A stretch of DNA of 64,000 nucleotides from WHSW01 sp963742205 (GTDB lineage: Bacteria > Actinomycetota > Thermoleophilia > Solirubrobacterales > 70-9): contig CAVUKZ010000002.1 of assembly GCA_963742205.1 (NCBI GenBank), forward strand, positions 1-64,000. Reading direction: 5' to 3'. The first letter of the stretch is position 1. The number at the start of each line of letters is the position of its first letter. Shown one piece after another: positions 1-8,481 of the stretch. Both the position numbers and the translations under genes were made by a program. Under the pieces are notes generated by a model. That model did not search any database. It was given only the letters and a program-made list of their open reading frames with translations, and was not told where the DNA came from.

Positions 1-45
1 GCGCCTGCCGCCAGCCGCCACAGGCCCGTAGATCCCAGTGGCCGG

Positions 46-675
46 CTAGGCCTCGAGCCGGAACGGCGGGTACTGGTCGGTCACGAGCGCGAAGGCGTAG
101 CCGACAACGCGGTTGTGCCAGCGCAGCACGCCCTCGACGTAGTCGAAGAGCCCGCGCGGGTAGCGACCGGTGAAGAGGATCGCGAACCAGGCGAAGACGA
201 CGGCGAAGAAGGCGCCGATCGTGAGGAAGAAGAGGACGACGTAATGCGGGATCGCCAGGAACCACTTCACCAGCGGCATGCCGCGTCCGAGGTCGGTCTT
301 GACCTCGGGATACGCGTACTGCAGGTGCACGCCCTGTTCCTCGTCGGTCGACGGATACCGGTCGTCCATGAGCAGTAGGTAGACGCCGATCCGATTCGAG
401 AACCGCTGAAAGTTCAGGTTCCAGTCGAACCACCAGCGCGGGTACTTCTCCCTGAACAGGATCAGCAGCAGGGGCGGCAGGAACAGCAGGCCGATCCCGG
501 CGGTCGTGATCTTGACGCTGGTGTCGCCGACGTCGTGATAGCTCGTCGAAAAGCCGGTGATCGTCGCGATCACGATCGCGATCGGGATCACGGTAAAGAC
601 GCGGAAGAAGGTCGTCAGGCGATCGAGCGGGCGATCTGGGTACTCGACCGCGAACGTGACCGGATAGGTGTCCAT
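46..675 (-). CDS. DUF4389 domain membrane protein
   Basis: About 209 aa. The protein opens MDTYPVTFAVEYPDRPLDR and has the family's aromatic WWFDWNLNF motif near residue 80. Hydrophobic segments lie near residues 25-45, 60-75 and 140-170, and two DDRYPS/TDQYPPF-type tails are visible, as in DUF4389 proteins, which often carry one or two copies of the domain. Function in the family is unknown; an integral membrane location is clear. A GTG lies four codons upstream, but the ATG at 675 is preceded at proper spacing by GGGAG, so it was preferred. The gene is the last of a minus-strand group that begins with a collagen-like protein and an MMPL transporter, separated from the latter by about 70 bp. 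Confidence 0.85.
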   Translation of the reverse strand: MDTYPVTFAVEYPDRPLDRLTTFFRVFTVIPIAIVIATITGFSTSYHDVGDTSVKITTAGIGLLFLPPLLLILFREKYPRWWFDWNLNFQRFSNRIGVYLLLMDDRYPSTDEEQGVHLQYAYPEVKTDLGRGMPLVKWFLAIPHYVVLFFLTIGAFFAVVFAWFAILFTGRYPRGLFDYVEGVLRWHNRVVGYAFALVTDQYPPFRLEA

Positions 676-745
676 GCTTGCTCCCACCCCTGCGCGTTGG
701 GTTCATCGGGGCACTGATTCGCAGCGTAAACAGCGGCCAGGACAC

Positions 746-2878
746 CTAAGCCGGGCTGCGAGCCGGGGTCGCGTCGCCGTGGCCGACGCGCACCTCAGGC
801 AGGATTCGGCCGAGCCAGAGCGGCAGATACCAGGCGGAGGGCCCGGCGAGCCGAAGCAGCACCGGCATCAGCAGCAGCCGCACCACGAAGGCGTCCAGGA
901 GCACGGCGATCCCGAGGATCACGCCCATCTCCTTGGGCGGCAACGGCCCGGAGAGGGCGAAGGTGAAGAAGACCGCGACCATCACCGCGCCGGCCGCGAG
1001 GATCACCCGCCCGGAGCTGGCGAGGCCGCCGACCATCGCCGTGCGGGCGTCCGCCCCGGCGTCCCAGCGCTCCTTGGCCGAGGAGAGCAGGAAGACCGTG
1101 TAGTCCATCGAGATCGCGAAGATCATCGCGAAGAAGAACACCGGCGCCCAGGCATCGACGAAGCCCTGCGACTCGAAGCCGAGTAGTCCCGCGAGGTGAC
1201 CGTCCTGGAAGATCCACTTGGCGACCCCGAACGCGGCGCCGGTGGCGAGCAGGTTGGTGACCACGCCGATCGCGGCGGCCACGGGAGCCTGGAAGGCGAC
1301 GAGCAACACCAGGAAGCCCAGCACCAGGACGACCCCGATGACCACAGGGGTCTTGGCCGCGAGCGTGGCCTCGAGGTCGTGGCTCTCCGCCGAAGCGCCG
1401 CCAAGCAGCGCGCCGGAGGGGAGCTCCGAGCGCAGGCGATCGATCGTCGCGCCGGCCTGGGGGCTCGAGGGATCACTGGTCGGGACCGCCTCGATCAGAG
1501 CCAGCCCACCGCCTCGCTGCGGCGGCAGGGACCGTGCGATGCCCGGGTCGCCCTGCAGCGCAGTCATCGCCTCTTGGCGCACCGACGCCGGGGCGACGAT
1601 CTGGAGGGCACCGGGCGCGCCCGGCCCGAAGCCCGCCTGGATCTGCTCGTAGCCCTGCCGCGATTGATCGTCTGGCGGCACCACCTTGATCGACGGCATC
1701 GCGGTGCGCATCGAGAGCGCCGGCAGGGCCAGAGCCAGTAGCAGCGCCAGAGCGATGCCACCGAACACGTACGGCCGCCGCCAGAGCAGCTCGCCCCAGC
1801 GGGCGGAGCGCGCGGACTGATGCTCGCCGCTATGCGCCCAGGGAAGCGACAGTCGGTCGACCCTGGGTCCGAGCTTGGCCAGCACCGCGGGGAGCAGCGT
1901 CAGGGTCGCGGCCAGCACGAAGAGGACGGCGACGATGATGCCGAGGGCCGTCGAGCGGAAGGCCGGGCTCGGCACCAGCATCACCGCCGAGAGCGAGACC
2001 AGCACCGTTATTCCTGAGAAGAGGACGGCCTTCCCGGCCGTGTCCATCGTCCTCGCCACGGCGTCCACCGGACTGAGCTGCTCGCCGAAGTGAGCGCCCC
2101 GGAATCGCATGACGATGAAGAGGGCGTAGTCGATCCCGAGCGCAAGGGCGAACATCAGCGCGAAGTTCATCGCCCAGATCGAGATCGGCGAGATCAGCGT
2201 GCCGAGGAACAGCAAGCCCGCCGAGGCGATCAGACCCACGATCGTCAGCATCAGCGGCAGTCCCGCAGCCACCAGCGAGCCGAAGGCCAGCACCAGGATT
2301 GCCATGGTCACCGGCCAGGAGATGAACTCGGACTTGAGCATCGCCTCCCGGTTCGCCTGATTGAAGTCGGACCACATCCCCGAGGCGCCGGTCAGGTTGA
2401 CGGCGACTCCCGGGCGAGCGACGTCAGTGAGCTGAGTCTTGAGACGGTCGGCGGCGTCGACCATCGCGTTCGGATCGGCGGCCGCGCCGGCCCTGATCAC
2501 AGCCGTGTGACCGTCCCGCGAGATCGACAGTCCCGGCTGCGGCGGGGAGACGCGGCCCACGTCGGGATCGCGCCGCAAAACCCGCTGCGCACGGCCCACC
2601 GTTTGGCGGAACCCGGGCGCCGTCGCAACCAGGTCCGACGAGTGGACGGCGACCTGTAGCGCGTAGCCACCGCCGCCGGCGAAGTTGCGATCGATCTGCT
2701 CGCGCGCCTGAACGGACTCCGAGCCGCTCGCCTGCCACCCCGCCCCGGAGAGCGCCGTCTCGACCCGCGGGGCGAGGACGCCGAGGCCGACGGCAATCAG
2801 TGCCCAGCCGACGAAGACCCGTCGGCGATGCTCCGCCGCCCACCGGCCGAGCCGTCCGATCGGACCGAGGGCGGTCAT
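746..2878 (-). CDS. MMPL family RND transporter
   Basis: About 710 aa with two repeated halves. Each has one N-terminal helix, a large extracytoplasmic loop and a cluster of helices. The family's acidic transmembrane motifs are visible as LGIDYALFIVMR and FAISMDYTVFLLSSAKER, which supply the proton-relay Asp-Tyr pairs of MmpL/RND pumps. Such proteins export lipids or drugs across the cytoplasmic membrane using proton motive force; the substrate here is unknown. The open frame extends 82 codons upstream, but that stretch is arginine-rich antisense of the collagen-like gene. The ATG at 2878 overlaps the upstream stop (TGATG), showing translational coupling with the collagen-like gene. Confidence 0.9.
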   Translation of the reverse strand: MTALGPIGRLGRWAAEHRRRVFVGWALIAVGLGVLAPRVETALSGAGWQASGSESVQAREQIDRNFAGGGGYALQVAVHSSDLVATAPGFRQTVGRAQRVLRRDPDVGRVSPPQPGLSISRDGHTAVIRAGAAADPNAMVDAADRLKTQLTDVARPGVAVNLTGASGMWSDFNQANREAMLKSEFISWPVTMAILVLAFGSLVAAGLPLMLTIVGLIASAGLLFLGTLISPISIWAMNFALMFALALGIDYALFIVMRFRGAHFGEQLSPVDAVARTMDTAGKAVLFSGITVLVSLSAVMLVPSPAFRSTALGIIVAVLFVLAATLTLLPAVLAKLGPRVDRLSLPWAHSGEHQSARSARWGELLWRRPYVFGGIALALLLALALPALSMRTAMPSIKVVPPDDQSRQGYEQIQAGFGPGAPGALQIVAPASVRQEAMTALQGDPGIARSLPPQRGGGLALIEAVPTSDPSSPQAGATIDRLRSELPSGALLGGASAESHDLEATLAAKTPVVIGVVLVLGFLVLLVAFQAPVAAAIGVVTNLLATGAAFGVAKWIFQDGHLAGLLGFESQGFVDAWAPVFFFAMIFAISMDYTVFLLSSAKERWDAGADARTAMVGGLASSGRVILAAGAVMVAVFFTFALSGPLPPKEMGVILGIAVLLDAFVVRLLLMPVLLRLAGPSAWYLPLWLGRILPEVRVGHGDATPARSPA

Positions 2879-3468
2879 CACGCCACCCCCACATTCGCGC
2901 AGATCACCCAGGCGAAGACGTCCCTCGCCGAGGTGTAGCCGTTCTGGTACATGACCACCCAGCCGTCCCCGGCGTCGGTCGGGGCGCTGGTGACCAGTTG
3001 CATGCCCAGGGACATGGTGCTCCCGCCCCCGCCGAGCGCCTGCTTGCCCGCAGGACAGTCCACCCGCGCAAGGCCGCCTTCGTCGCCGGGGATCGCTTTC
3101 GCGGGTGACACCCGATACTCCCAACCGCTGATCCCACTGGGGCCCTGTGGTCCGGCCGGACCGTCGGGACCCTGCGGGCCGGTCGGGCCCGTGGCGCCCG
3201 TTGCGCCCACGGGGCCGCGTTCGCCCCTGTCGCCGCGCGGGCCGGCCTGGCCGCCCCCGCTCGTGAGCGAGTTGACGGCGTTCGCGCTCAGCTCGTTGGT
3301 CTCCAGCGAGCGGTCCTTGACGTCCCTACCCGTGACGGTCCCGTTCTTGATGCTCTTCCCGGTGACCGTGACCACCGCGTAGGCACTCCCGCCGAGGGCG
3401 GCGAACACCGCGAGGTAGGCGACGACTGTGGTGTGTCGGCTCAAGAGCCGCCTGAGAAGTGATCGCAT
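2878..3468 (-). CDS. Secreted collagen-like repeat protein
   Basis: About 196 aa. An N-terminal hydrophobic stretch (VVAYLAVFAALGGSAYA) acts as signal or anchor. It is followed by a TVTGxDVKDxSL-type linker, then about 13 Gly-X-Y triplets rich in proline (residues ~75-115), then a ~75-aa C-terminal domain with cysteines. The same N-terminal signature begins the last gene of the window. The start at 3468 is chosen because AAGGAGG sits just upstream; the upstream extension lacks a ribosome site. It is translationally coupled to the MMPL gene. Bacterial collagen-like proteins are usually extracellular stalks or adhesins; the role here is not known. Confidence 0.8.
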   Translation of the reverse strand: MRSLLRRLLSRHTTVVAYLAVFAALGGSAYAVVTVTGKSIKNGTVTGRDVKDRSLETNELSANAVNSLTSGGGQAGPRGDRGERGPVGATGATGPTGPQGPDGPAGPQGPSGISGWEYRVSPAKAIPGDEGGLARVDCPAGKQALGGGGSTMSLGMQLVTSAPTDAGDGWVVMYQNGYTSARDVFAWVICANVGVA

Positions 3469-3561
3469 TGGTGCCCTCCTTGGGTTTGGTGGAAGCAACA
3501 GGGCGACCGTAGGCCTCGGTCGGAGGCCTGTCATGAGGCATTCGCCCCAACTTGGGAGGGG

Positions 3562-5100
3562 TCAGTCGACGAGTCCGTGACGCATCGCATAGAGCGATGC
3601 CTCGGCACGGGTGGAGACGTCGAGCTTGGTGTAGATGTGCTCGATGTGGTTGCGCGCGGTCTTCTCGGAGATCGTCAGCTCCTGTGCGACATCGCGGCTC
3701 GAGGAGCCGCGGGCGACGAGCAGCAGGACCTCGAGCTCGCGGGCCGTCAGCCCCGCGGGCCGTGCGCGCTCGCGAGCGCTCGTGCGGCGGTGGCCGGCCG
3801 CCGTGAGGACGTCCTCGGCCGCGTCGGCGTCGATCCGCCCGGCGCGGACCTCGCCGCGGAGCGTGGCGGCCGCCTGCTCGGGTTCGAGCGCGTCCCGATG
3901 CGGCCGGGCCTCGGTCATGGCGTGGTAGGCGTCCGCGGCGGCGAGGATCCGCGCGGAAGGCGAGAGCGCCGAGCCCGGCAACGAACGGTGATAGCCGGAG
4001 CCGTCGAGGCGCTCGTGGTGGCAGGCCGCGATCGCCCCGAGGCGGGCGAGGGCCTCGGGGCGGGCCAGCATCCGTTCCGCGTAGTACGGGTGCAGGCGCA
4101 CGCGTTCCCACTCGGCGTCGGTCAGCGGCCCAGGCTTGTCCCAGATCGTGTTCGGCACCCCGGTGCGCCCGAGGTCGTGGACGAGCGCCGCTCGGCGAAG
4201 CTCCGTGACCGCCTCATCCGAAAGCCCGGCATGCCGCGCGGCGGCGGCCGCCAGCCCCGCGACGCCGCGCGAGTGGCCGGTAAACCAGGGTGACTTCAGG
4301 TCGCCGAAATCCGCGAGCGTCTCGAAGGCCGTGTCGAGTTGGTCGCCAACGAGCGGCTTGGCCAACCCCGGCTCGGCCGCGATCACGGCGTCCCAGCTCG
4401 ACTCCTCGGCAAGCCCATCGAGGAGCTCCGTAGCGCAGTCCGAGAACGCCTCCGCCAGGCGGGGATCGAACTGGCCGCCGGCGCGCTCGCGCACGACCGC
4501 GACCGCGCCTTCGACGCCACCGTTGCGGTGGTGCACCTCGGCGATCGCGGCGATGTGAACCAGCCGGATCGCCAGCGGCAGCTCCTCTCCCCCGGCCCCG
4601 CTCGGGATCCCCTCCCCGTCCCAGCGGGCGAAGACGTGCACGAGCGGCTGCTGGACCTCGGGGCCGAGCCCAAGGCGCCGCGCGATCTGCGAGGCGACCT
4701 GGCAGTGCGCCGTCATCGCTTCGGCGGCGACGCGACCCCGAGTCGTCACCAGCTCCGCCGCCATCCGCTCCCGCTCCGGTGCTGAGCGGCCGGTCCCGAC
4801 CCGGCCGAGCAAAAAGCTCATCATCGGCTCGCCGGCCAGGTCCACCTCGTGGGCGGCCGCGCGAAACTCGATCTCGTCCCCGAACTGCGCCGCCAGCTCG
4901 TAGGAGTCGGCCGTGCACCCCACCCAGGCCAGCATCGCCGTGTAGTAGACGGCGGCGCGCTCGGCGTCGTCGACGTCCACTCGGTCGGCCAGCGCGAGGG
5001 CGATCCGGCACTGGCGCAGGACGTGCTCCTGCGGCATGCCGAGCCCGAGATCGGTCGCCAGCGACAAGGCCGCGATCAGCTCCGCCAGGCGCAGGCGCAT
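3562..5100 (-). CDS. HD-domain (HD-GYP-like) protein with C-terminal LuxR HTH
   Basis: 512 aa. Residues ~270-440 form an HD phosphohydrolase domain with HDLGRTGVPN and HHERLDGSGYH. The canonical GYP of HD-GYP phosphodiesterases reads GYH here, so cyclic-di-GMP hydrolysis is not assured. Residues ~450-510 form a LuxR-type helix-turn-helix (LTARELEVLLLVARG, ISEKTARNHIEHIYTKL). The first ~260 residues are an alpha-helical region that also looks HD-like but lacks clear metal ligands. The architecture links a putative nucleotide phosphohydrolase directly to DNA binding. It is divergent from the SDR gene, with 59 bp between the starts, so regulation of that neighbour is possible. Confidence 0.85.
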   Translation of the reverse strand: MRLRLAELIAALSLATDLGLGMPQEHVLRQCRIALALADRVDVDDAERAAVYYTAMLAWVGCTADSYELAAQFGDEIEFRAAAHEVDLAGEPMMSFLLGRVGTGRSAPERERMAAELVTTRGRVAAEAMTAHCQVASQIARRLGLGPEVQQPLVHVFARWDGEGIPSGAGGEELPLAIRLVHIAAIAEVHHRNGGVEGAVAVVRERAGGQFDPRLAEAFSDCATELLDGLAEESSWDAVIAAEPGLAKPLVGDQLDTAFETLADFGDLKSPWFTGHSRGVAGLAAAAARHAGLSDEAVTELRRAALVHDLGRTGVPNTIWDKPGPLTDAEWERVRLHPYYAERMLARPEALARLGAIAACHHERLDGSGYHRSLPGSALSPSARILAAADAYHAMTEARPHRDALEPEQAAATLRGEVRAGRIDADAAEDVLTAAGHRRTSARERARPAGLTARELEVLLLVARGSSSRDVAQELTISEKTARNHIEHIYTKLDVSTRAEASLYAMRHGLVD

Positions 5101-5159
5101 CTGTGCTCAGGCTATCCCGAGCAAGTGACCCGGTACAGGACGAGGTCTACGCTGCAGCG

Positions 5160-5945
5160 GTGGACCTGGGACTCACCGGCAGCCGCGCTCTCGTAACCGG
5201 CGCGAGCAAGGGGATCGGACTCGCGATCACCGGCGCGCTCGTTGAGGAGGGCGCGCAGGTCGTGGCGGGCTCGCGCAGCGTCAGCGACGATCTGCGCCTG
5301 CTGATCGACGGCGGTCACGTCCGGCAGGTGAGCGTCGATCTGTCGACCGCCGATGGCCCGGCCGAGCTCGTCGCCGCGGCGCTCGCGGATGGACCCCTGG
5401 ACGTGCTCGTCAACAACGTGGGCGCCGTGACCCCGCGGATCGACGGCTTCCTGTCGGTCACCGACGACCAGTGGATGCAGTCGCTCACGCTCGGGTTCAT
5501 GGCGGCCGTGCGGACCACCCGCGCCGCGTTGCCGGGGATGCTGGAGGCGGGCGCGGGGACGATCGTCAACACCTGCTCGGTCAACGCATTCCTGCCGGAT
5601 CCGGCGGTGATCGACTACAGCGCCGCGAAGGCCGCGCTCGCCAACTTCTCCAAGTCGCTGTCGAAGGAGGTCGGCCCGCACGGGATCCGCGTCAACACGG
5701 TCAGCCCCGGGCCGGTCTCGACCGAGCTCTGGCTGGGCGACCACGGCGTCGCCGCGACCGTCGCCGCGGCGCAGGGCGGCGACCCGCAGAACATCGCCGA
5801 GCAGCAGGCCGGGCAGGCTCCGACCGGTCGCTTCACCACGCCGCAGGAGGTCGCCGATCTCGTCGTTCTGCTGGCCGGCGACCGCGCCGGCAACGTCACC
5901 GGCTCGGACTTCGTGATCGACGGCGGCCTCGTCCAGACGCTCTGA
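5160..5945 (+). CDS. SDR family NAD(P)-dependent oxidoreductase
   Basis: 261 aa with a complete classical SDR fold. The nucleotide motif TGASKGIG is near residue 14, NNVG near 88 (usually NNAG), the catalytic Ser lies in NTCSVNAF and the catalytic YSAAK near 158. The C-terminal GNVTGSDFVIDGG is typical of FabG-like enzymes. It would oxidise or reduce an alcohol/ketone pair in the cytoplasm; the substrate cannot be told. The GTG at 5160 is chosen because the SDR fold starts immediately (VDLGLTGSRALVTG). The longer upstream frame is antisense of the HD-LuxR gene and low-complexity arginine-rich. Confidence 0.88.
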   Translation: MDLGLTGSRALVTGASKGIGLAITGALVEEGAQVVAGSRSVSDDLRLLIDGGHVRQVSVDLSTADGPAELVAAALADGPLDVLVNNVGAVTPRIDGFLSVTDDQWMQSLTLGFMAAVRTTRAALPGMLEAGAGTIVNTCSVNAFLPDPAVIDYSAAKAALANFSKSLSKEVGPHGIRVNTVSPGPVSTELWLGDHGVAATVAAAQGGDPQNIAEQQAGQAPTGRFTTPQEVADLVVLLAGDRAGNVTGSDFVIDGGLVQTL

Positions 5946-5982
5946 CGAACCGGGGCCCCGGGCGCGCGTGTAGGTTGGGCAC

Positions 5983-6510
5983 ATGGGACTGCTGCGCAAC
6001 CGCGGAGACGACGAGGGCGACGGCGACGGCTCCCGCTACCAGATGCGCGAGAAGCTGCTCTCGATCGGCGATGACTACTGGATCGAGGACGACGAGGGCA
6101 ACCGTGCATTCCACGTCGACGGCAAGGCGCTCCGCGTGCGCCAGACGTTCGTGATCGAGGACGCCGCCGGCAACGAGGTGGCCAAGATCCAGGAGCGCAA
6201 GCTGAGCGTGCGCGACAAGATGGAGATCGAGCGCGGCGACGACTCGCTGGCGACGGTGAAGAAGGCGCTCGTCGGCCTGCGCGATCGGTTCTCGATCGAC
6301 CTCGAGAACGGCGGCGAGCTGAAGGCCAAGGGCAACATCGTCGACCACGAGTACGAGGTGGAGCGCGACGGGGACACCGTCGCCACCGTCTCGAAGCGCT
6401 GGTTTCGCGTCCGCGACACGTACGGGGTGGAGATCGCGCCCGACGAGGACGCCGCCTTGATCCTCGCGATCACGGTCTGCGTCGATGCGATGACCGATCG
6501 CGGCGACTGA
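5983..6510 (+). CDS. LURP-one-related (LOR/DUF567) family protein
   Basis: 175 aa. Sequence features match the LURP-one/tubby-like beta-barrel family: a YQMREKLLSIGDDYWIED opening, then repeated short strands with alternating charged residues (VRDKMEIER, VRDRFSIDL, VRDTYGVEIAP). The role in bacteria is unknown; structural relatives include phospholipid scramblases and tubby. There is no signal peptide or membrane helix, so it is probably cytoplasmic. Its last six codons (MTDRGD plus stop) are also found at 13309-13327, at the left edge of the second copy of the long repeat, so that copy was cut inside this gene. Confidence 0.8.
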   Translation: MGLLRNRGDDEGDGDGSRYQMREKLLSIGDDYWIEDDEGNRAFHVDGKALRVRQTFVIEDAAGNEVAKIQERKLSVRDKMEIERGDDSLATVKKALVGLRDRFSIDLENGGELKAKGNIVDHEYEVERDGDTVATVSKRWFRVRDTYGVEIAPDEDAALILAITVCVDAMTDRGD

Positions 6511-6528
6511 CGCCGGGCGCGAGCGCAG

Positions 6529-6564
6529 CACCCCGAAACGCCGCTCTCGCGACGTCCCGGGGTG
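6529..6564. terminator. Putative bidirectional terminator hairpin
   Basis: An inverted repeat, caccccg at 6529-6535 and cggggtg at 6558-6564, lies between the convergent LURP-one and ScyD-like genes. The stem is short, the loop is about 22 nt and there is no T-tract, so the call is tentative. The repeat duplicates it at 13347-13382. Confidence 0.35.
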
Positions 6565-6579
6565 GCGGCTCGACTTCCG

Positions 6580-7575
6580 CTAGTGCGCCGCGCCGTGTGG
6601 CGGGCCCGCGGGGTTTTCGATCTTCCAGATCTCCCCGGTGAGCGTGACCACGTAGGCGGTGTTCTTGATCAACTCGACCGAGCTCGGCCGGTCGAGGCCG
6701 TCGAAGACGACGCCGAAGGTGCCGTCGCCGTTTACCTTCACCAGGCTGCCGGTGTTCGGAAGCGCCGGTGAGCCCGGAGGGCCGCCGCTGTAGTCGCCCT
6801 GGGAGAGGGCGAAGAGATCGCGACCGCGGCCGGACTCGACGTCGACCAGCAGCGGGGCACCGGAGGCCAAATCGGTGGCGCTCGGTGACTTCGGCCCGAA
6901 GCTCACCACCTTGCCGTTGGCCGGATCGTGCGGGACGGGGCCGGCCTCGGACATGTAGATCGTGTTGCCCTGGGTCTCGAGCCCGGTCGGGACGATGTTG
7001 GCGAAGGCGATCATCTGGCTGACATCGCCGTCGCGGGTGACCCGATAGACGCGGTTGTGGTGTCCATCGGTGACCAGGAATCCGCCCCGGTAGGTCTCCA
7101 GCGCGTACTGGACCCCGGTTGGGATGTCGACCGGAAACCCCGGCGGATTGCTGAGCGCGAACGCGCCGATGTCGGCGACGACGGTGAAGCTGTGCGGGCC
7201 GTCGATCCGGTAGATGCCGACGACGTCGCTGCCGCCGACGTCGGGGCCGACAACGGTGACCAGCGCATAGGCGGTGCCGCCGATGAACGCGACATCGGTG
7301 GTCCCGCCGATGCCGATGATCGACTTCGGCAGACCGCTGGCGAACGTCGTGACCTCGCCGGTCCTCGGATCGACGCGCGAGATCTTGCCGGCGGCCGACT
7401 CGGTGACGTAGAGCGCGCCGCCGGGGCCGACTGTGCTGCCCGAGCCTCCCGCGAGGCCACTCACCAGTTGGCTGGCGGTGGGCGTCGGTGATGGACGGGT
7501 GGCGTTTGCTGCCGACGGCGCGATCATCGCGATCGCGGCCGCCACTGCGAGCAGCAGGATTCGTTGGGACCTCAT
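6580..7575 (-). CDS. ScyD/ScyE-family secreted beta-propeller, copy 1
   Basis: 331 aa with a cleavable signal peptide (about 25 residues ending SAANA). NHL/SMP-30-like propeller repeats follow, such as GPGGALYVTESAAGKISRVD, IPTGVQYALETYRGGFLVTD and VPTGLETQGNTIYMSE. This is the layout of ScyD/ScyE family proteins, whose biochemical role is unresolved. AGGAGGG lies 5 nt before the ATG at 7575. A near-identical copy is at 13398-14393. This copy keeps the plausible SQGDYSGGPPGSPALP stretch that is frame-shifted in copy 2, so copy 1 is the better reference sequence. Confidence 0.85.
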   Translation of the reverse strand: MRSQRILLLAVAAAIAMIAPSAANATRPSPTPTASQLVSGLAGGSGSTVGPGGALYVTESAAGKISRVDPRTGEVTTFASGLPKSIIGIGGTTDVAFIGGTAYALVTVVGPDVGGSDVVGIYRIDGPHSFTVVADIGAFALSNPPGFPVDIPTGVQYALETYRGGFLVTDGHHNRVYRVTRDGDVSQMIAFANIVPTGLETQGNTIYMSEAGPVPHDPANGKVVSFGPKSPSATDLASGAPLLVDVESGRGRDLFALSQGDYSGGPPGSPALPNTGSLVKVNGDGTFGVVFDGLDRPSSVELIKNTAYVVTLTGEIWKIENPAGPPHGAAH

Positions 7576-7610
7576 AGGGGCCCTCCTCTCGTTTGGGTTG
7601 CTAGGTGGAC

Positions 7611-7636
7611 GTGGGGCGGCGCGAGCGCCGCCCCAC
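7611..7636. terminator. GC hairpin upstream of ScyD-like gene, copy 1
   Basis: A perfect 11-bp inverted repeat (GTGGGGCGGCG and its complement) with a 4-nt loop, located between the end of the upstream minus-strand gene and the ScyD-like start. No T-tract follows, so it may be an attenuator, processing site or weak terminator. It is repeated at 14429-14454. Confidence 0.5.
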
Positions 7637-7679
7637 CTCGTGCCTCAGTACGCGACCTTGCCGCTCGACTCAGAAGTAC

Positions 7680-8081
7680 TCAGCCGACGGCCTGTCCGGC
7701 CCGCGCGCTGCGGCGCATAAGGACCACGGAGCCCGCCCCGAGTCCGAGCAGGGAAAGCAACCCGGCGGCGGCGATCCCGGCGTCGCCCCAGTCGACTTCG
7801 CCCGAGTGGGACGTTGGAGCCGCGGCCGGCGGGCTGGCGCTCGCCGCGGCGATCCTGCCGGCACTCGCCGCGGCGATCGCCCCCAGGCCGAACGCGGGGG
7901 TCAGCTTGCCTGCGGCGCTCGGCGCCGCGGTCGTCGCCAGGCCGGACGAGGGGCCGAGCCCCGCGTTGATCCCGGCCGGGAGCGTGGTCTCGATCGGTTT
8001 GGCGGTGGCGCTTGGCGCCGCGATCGCGGTGGCCACCAGGACCGCCGCTACTGTGCTCATGCGAGTGGTCTTCGTGAGCAT
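7680..8081 (-). CDS. Small Ala-rich exported membrane-anchored protein
   Basis: 133 aa. It has an N-terminal signal peptide (MLTKTTRMSTVAAVLVATAIAA, cut after ATA), an Ala/Ser/Pro-rich middle, and a C-terminal helix ending LGLGAGSVVLMRRSARAGQAVG. That tail is typical of a hydrophobic anchor with a basic stop-transfer end, but no LPXTG motif is visible, so sortase anchoring is not supported. AAGGGGAG precedes the ATG at 8081. Its stop begins 12 bp from the end of repeat copy 1. The 11 bp in between match the 3' end of the DUF4242 gene at 14963-14973. Function unknown. Confidence 0.65.
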   Translation of the reverse strand: MLTKTTRMSTVAAVLVATAIAAPSATAKPIETTLPAGINAGLGPSSGLATTAAPSAAGKLTPAFGLGAIAAASAGRIAAASASPPAAAPTSHSGEVDWGDAGIAAAGLLSLLGLGAGSVVLMRRSARAGQAVG

Positions 8082-8481
8082 TGGGTCTCCCCTTGTTGAT
8101 GACTCGGTGCCGACGGCGGTATGGCCGCAGTCGTCCGCTGACATCGGGACCGTCGCTCACGCGGCTTGAGCGACACTGGAAATCCGCTGGATTCCACGGC
8201 CCTGCGGCCTGCTCATCGGCCCGGCGCCGCTGAAAGCCTGCGGGGCACCTGGCCGGGGCGGGCTCGCGCGCAGCCCGTGCGGTTCCAGCCATCCTCCAGC
8301 GATTCACCAGCGCTCTGGACGACGCCATGAGAGTGTTGGTTGATGCTGATTTGTGCCTTCAGGCTTTGACGGTCCGGGCTCCGCCTCCGGGCGGCCGAAC
8401 CGTCGCGCGCGGGCGGGCTGCGATCGCCGGTCCTGCCCGGCACGTCCAGGGCGACGCTTCGGGCAACAGAAGCGATCGGAA
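8082..8481. other. 400-bp divergent intergenic region
   Basis: Lies between the small exported protein (minus) and the kinase gene (plus). It must hold both promoters, but no convincing -35/-10 pair, operator or RNA gene could be picked out. Open frames here are arginine/proline-rich shadows. Confidence 0.5.

Larger units (their letters stand above)
6488..7668. repeat. Long direct repeat, copy 1 (1,181 bp)
   Basis: Matches 13306-14486 with a constant offset of 6,818 bp and about six differences: a few substitutions plus one single-base insertion and one deletion near 13583-13620 in copy 2. It contains the end of the LURP-one gene, the whole ScyD-like gene and its upstream hairpin, and the last eight codons of the gene that is intact beyond copy 2. 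Confidence 0.95.

Noticed and set aside
3120..3260. Short tandem GGNCCN repeats considered as a DNA repeat element
   Set aside because: They encode Gly-X-Y collagen triplets within a coherent gene.
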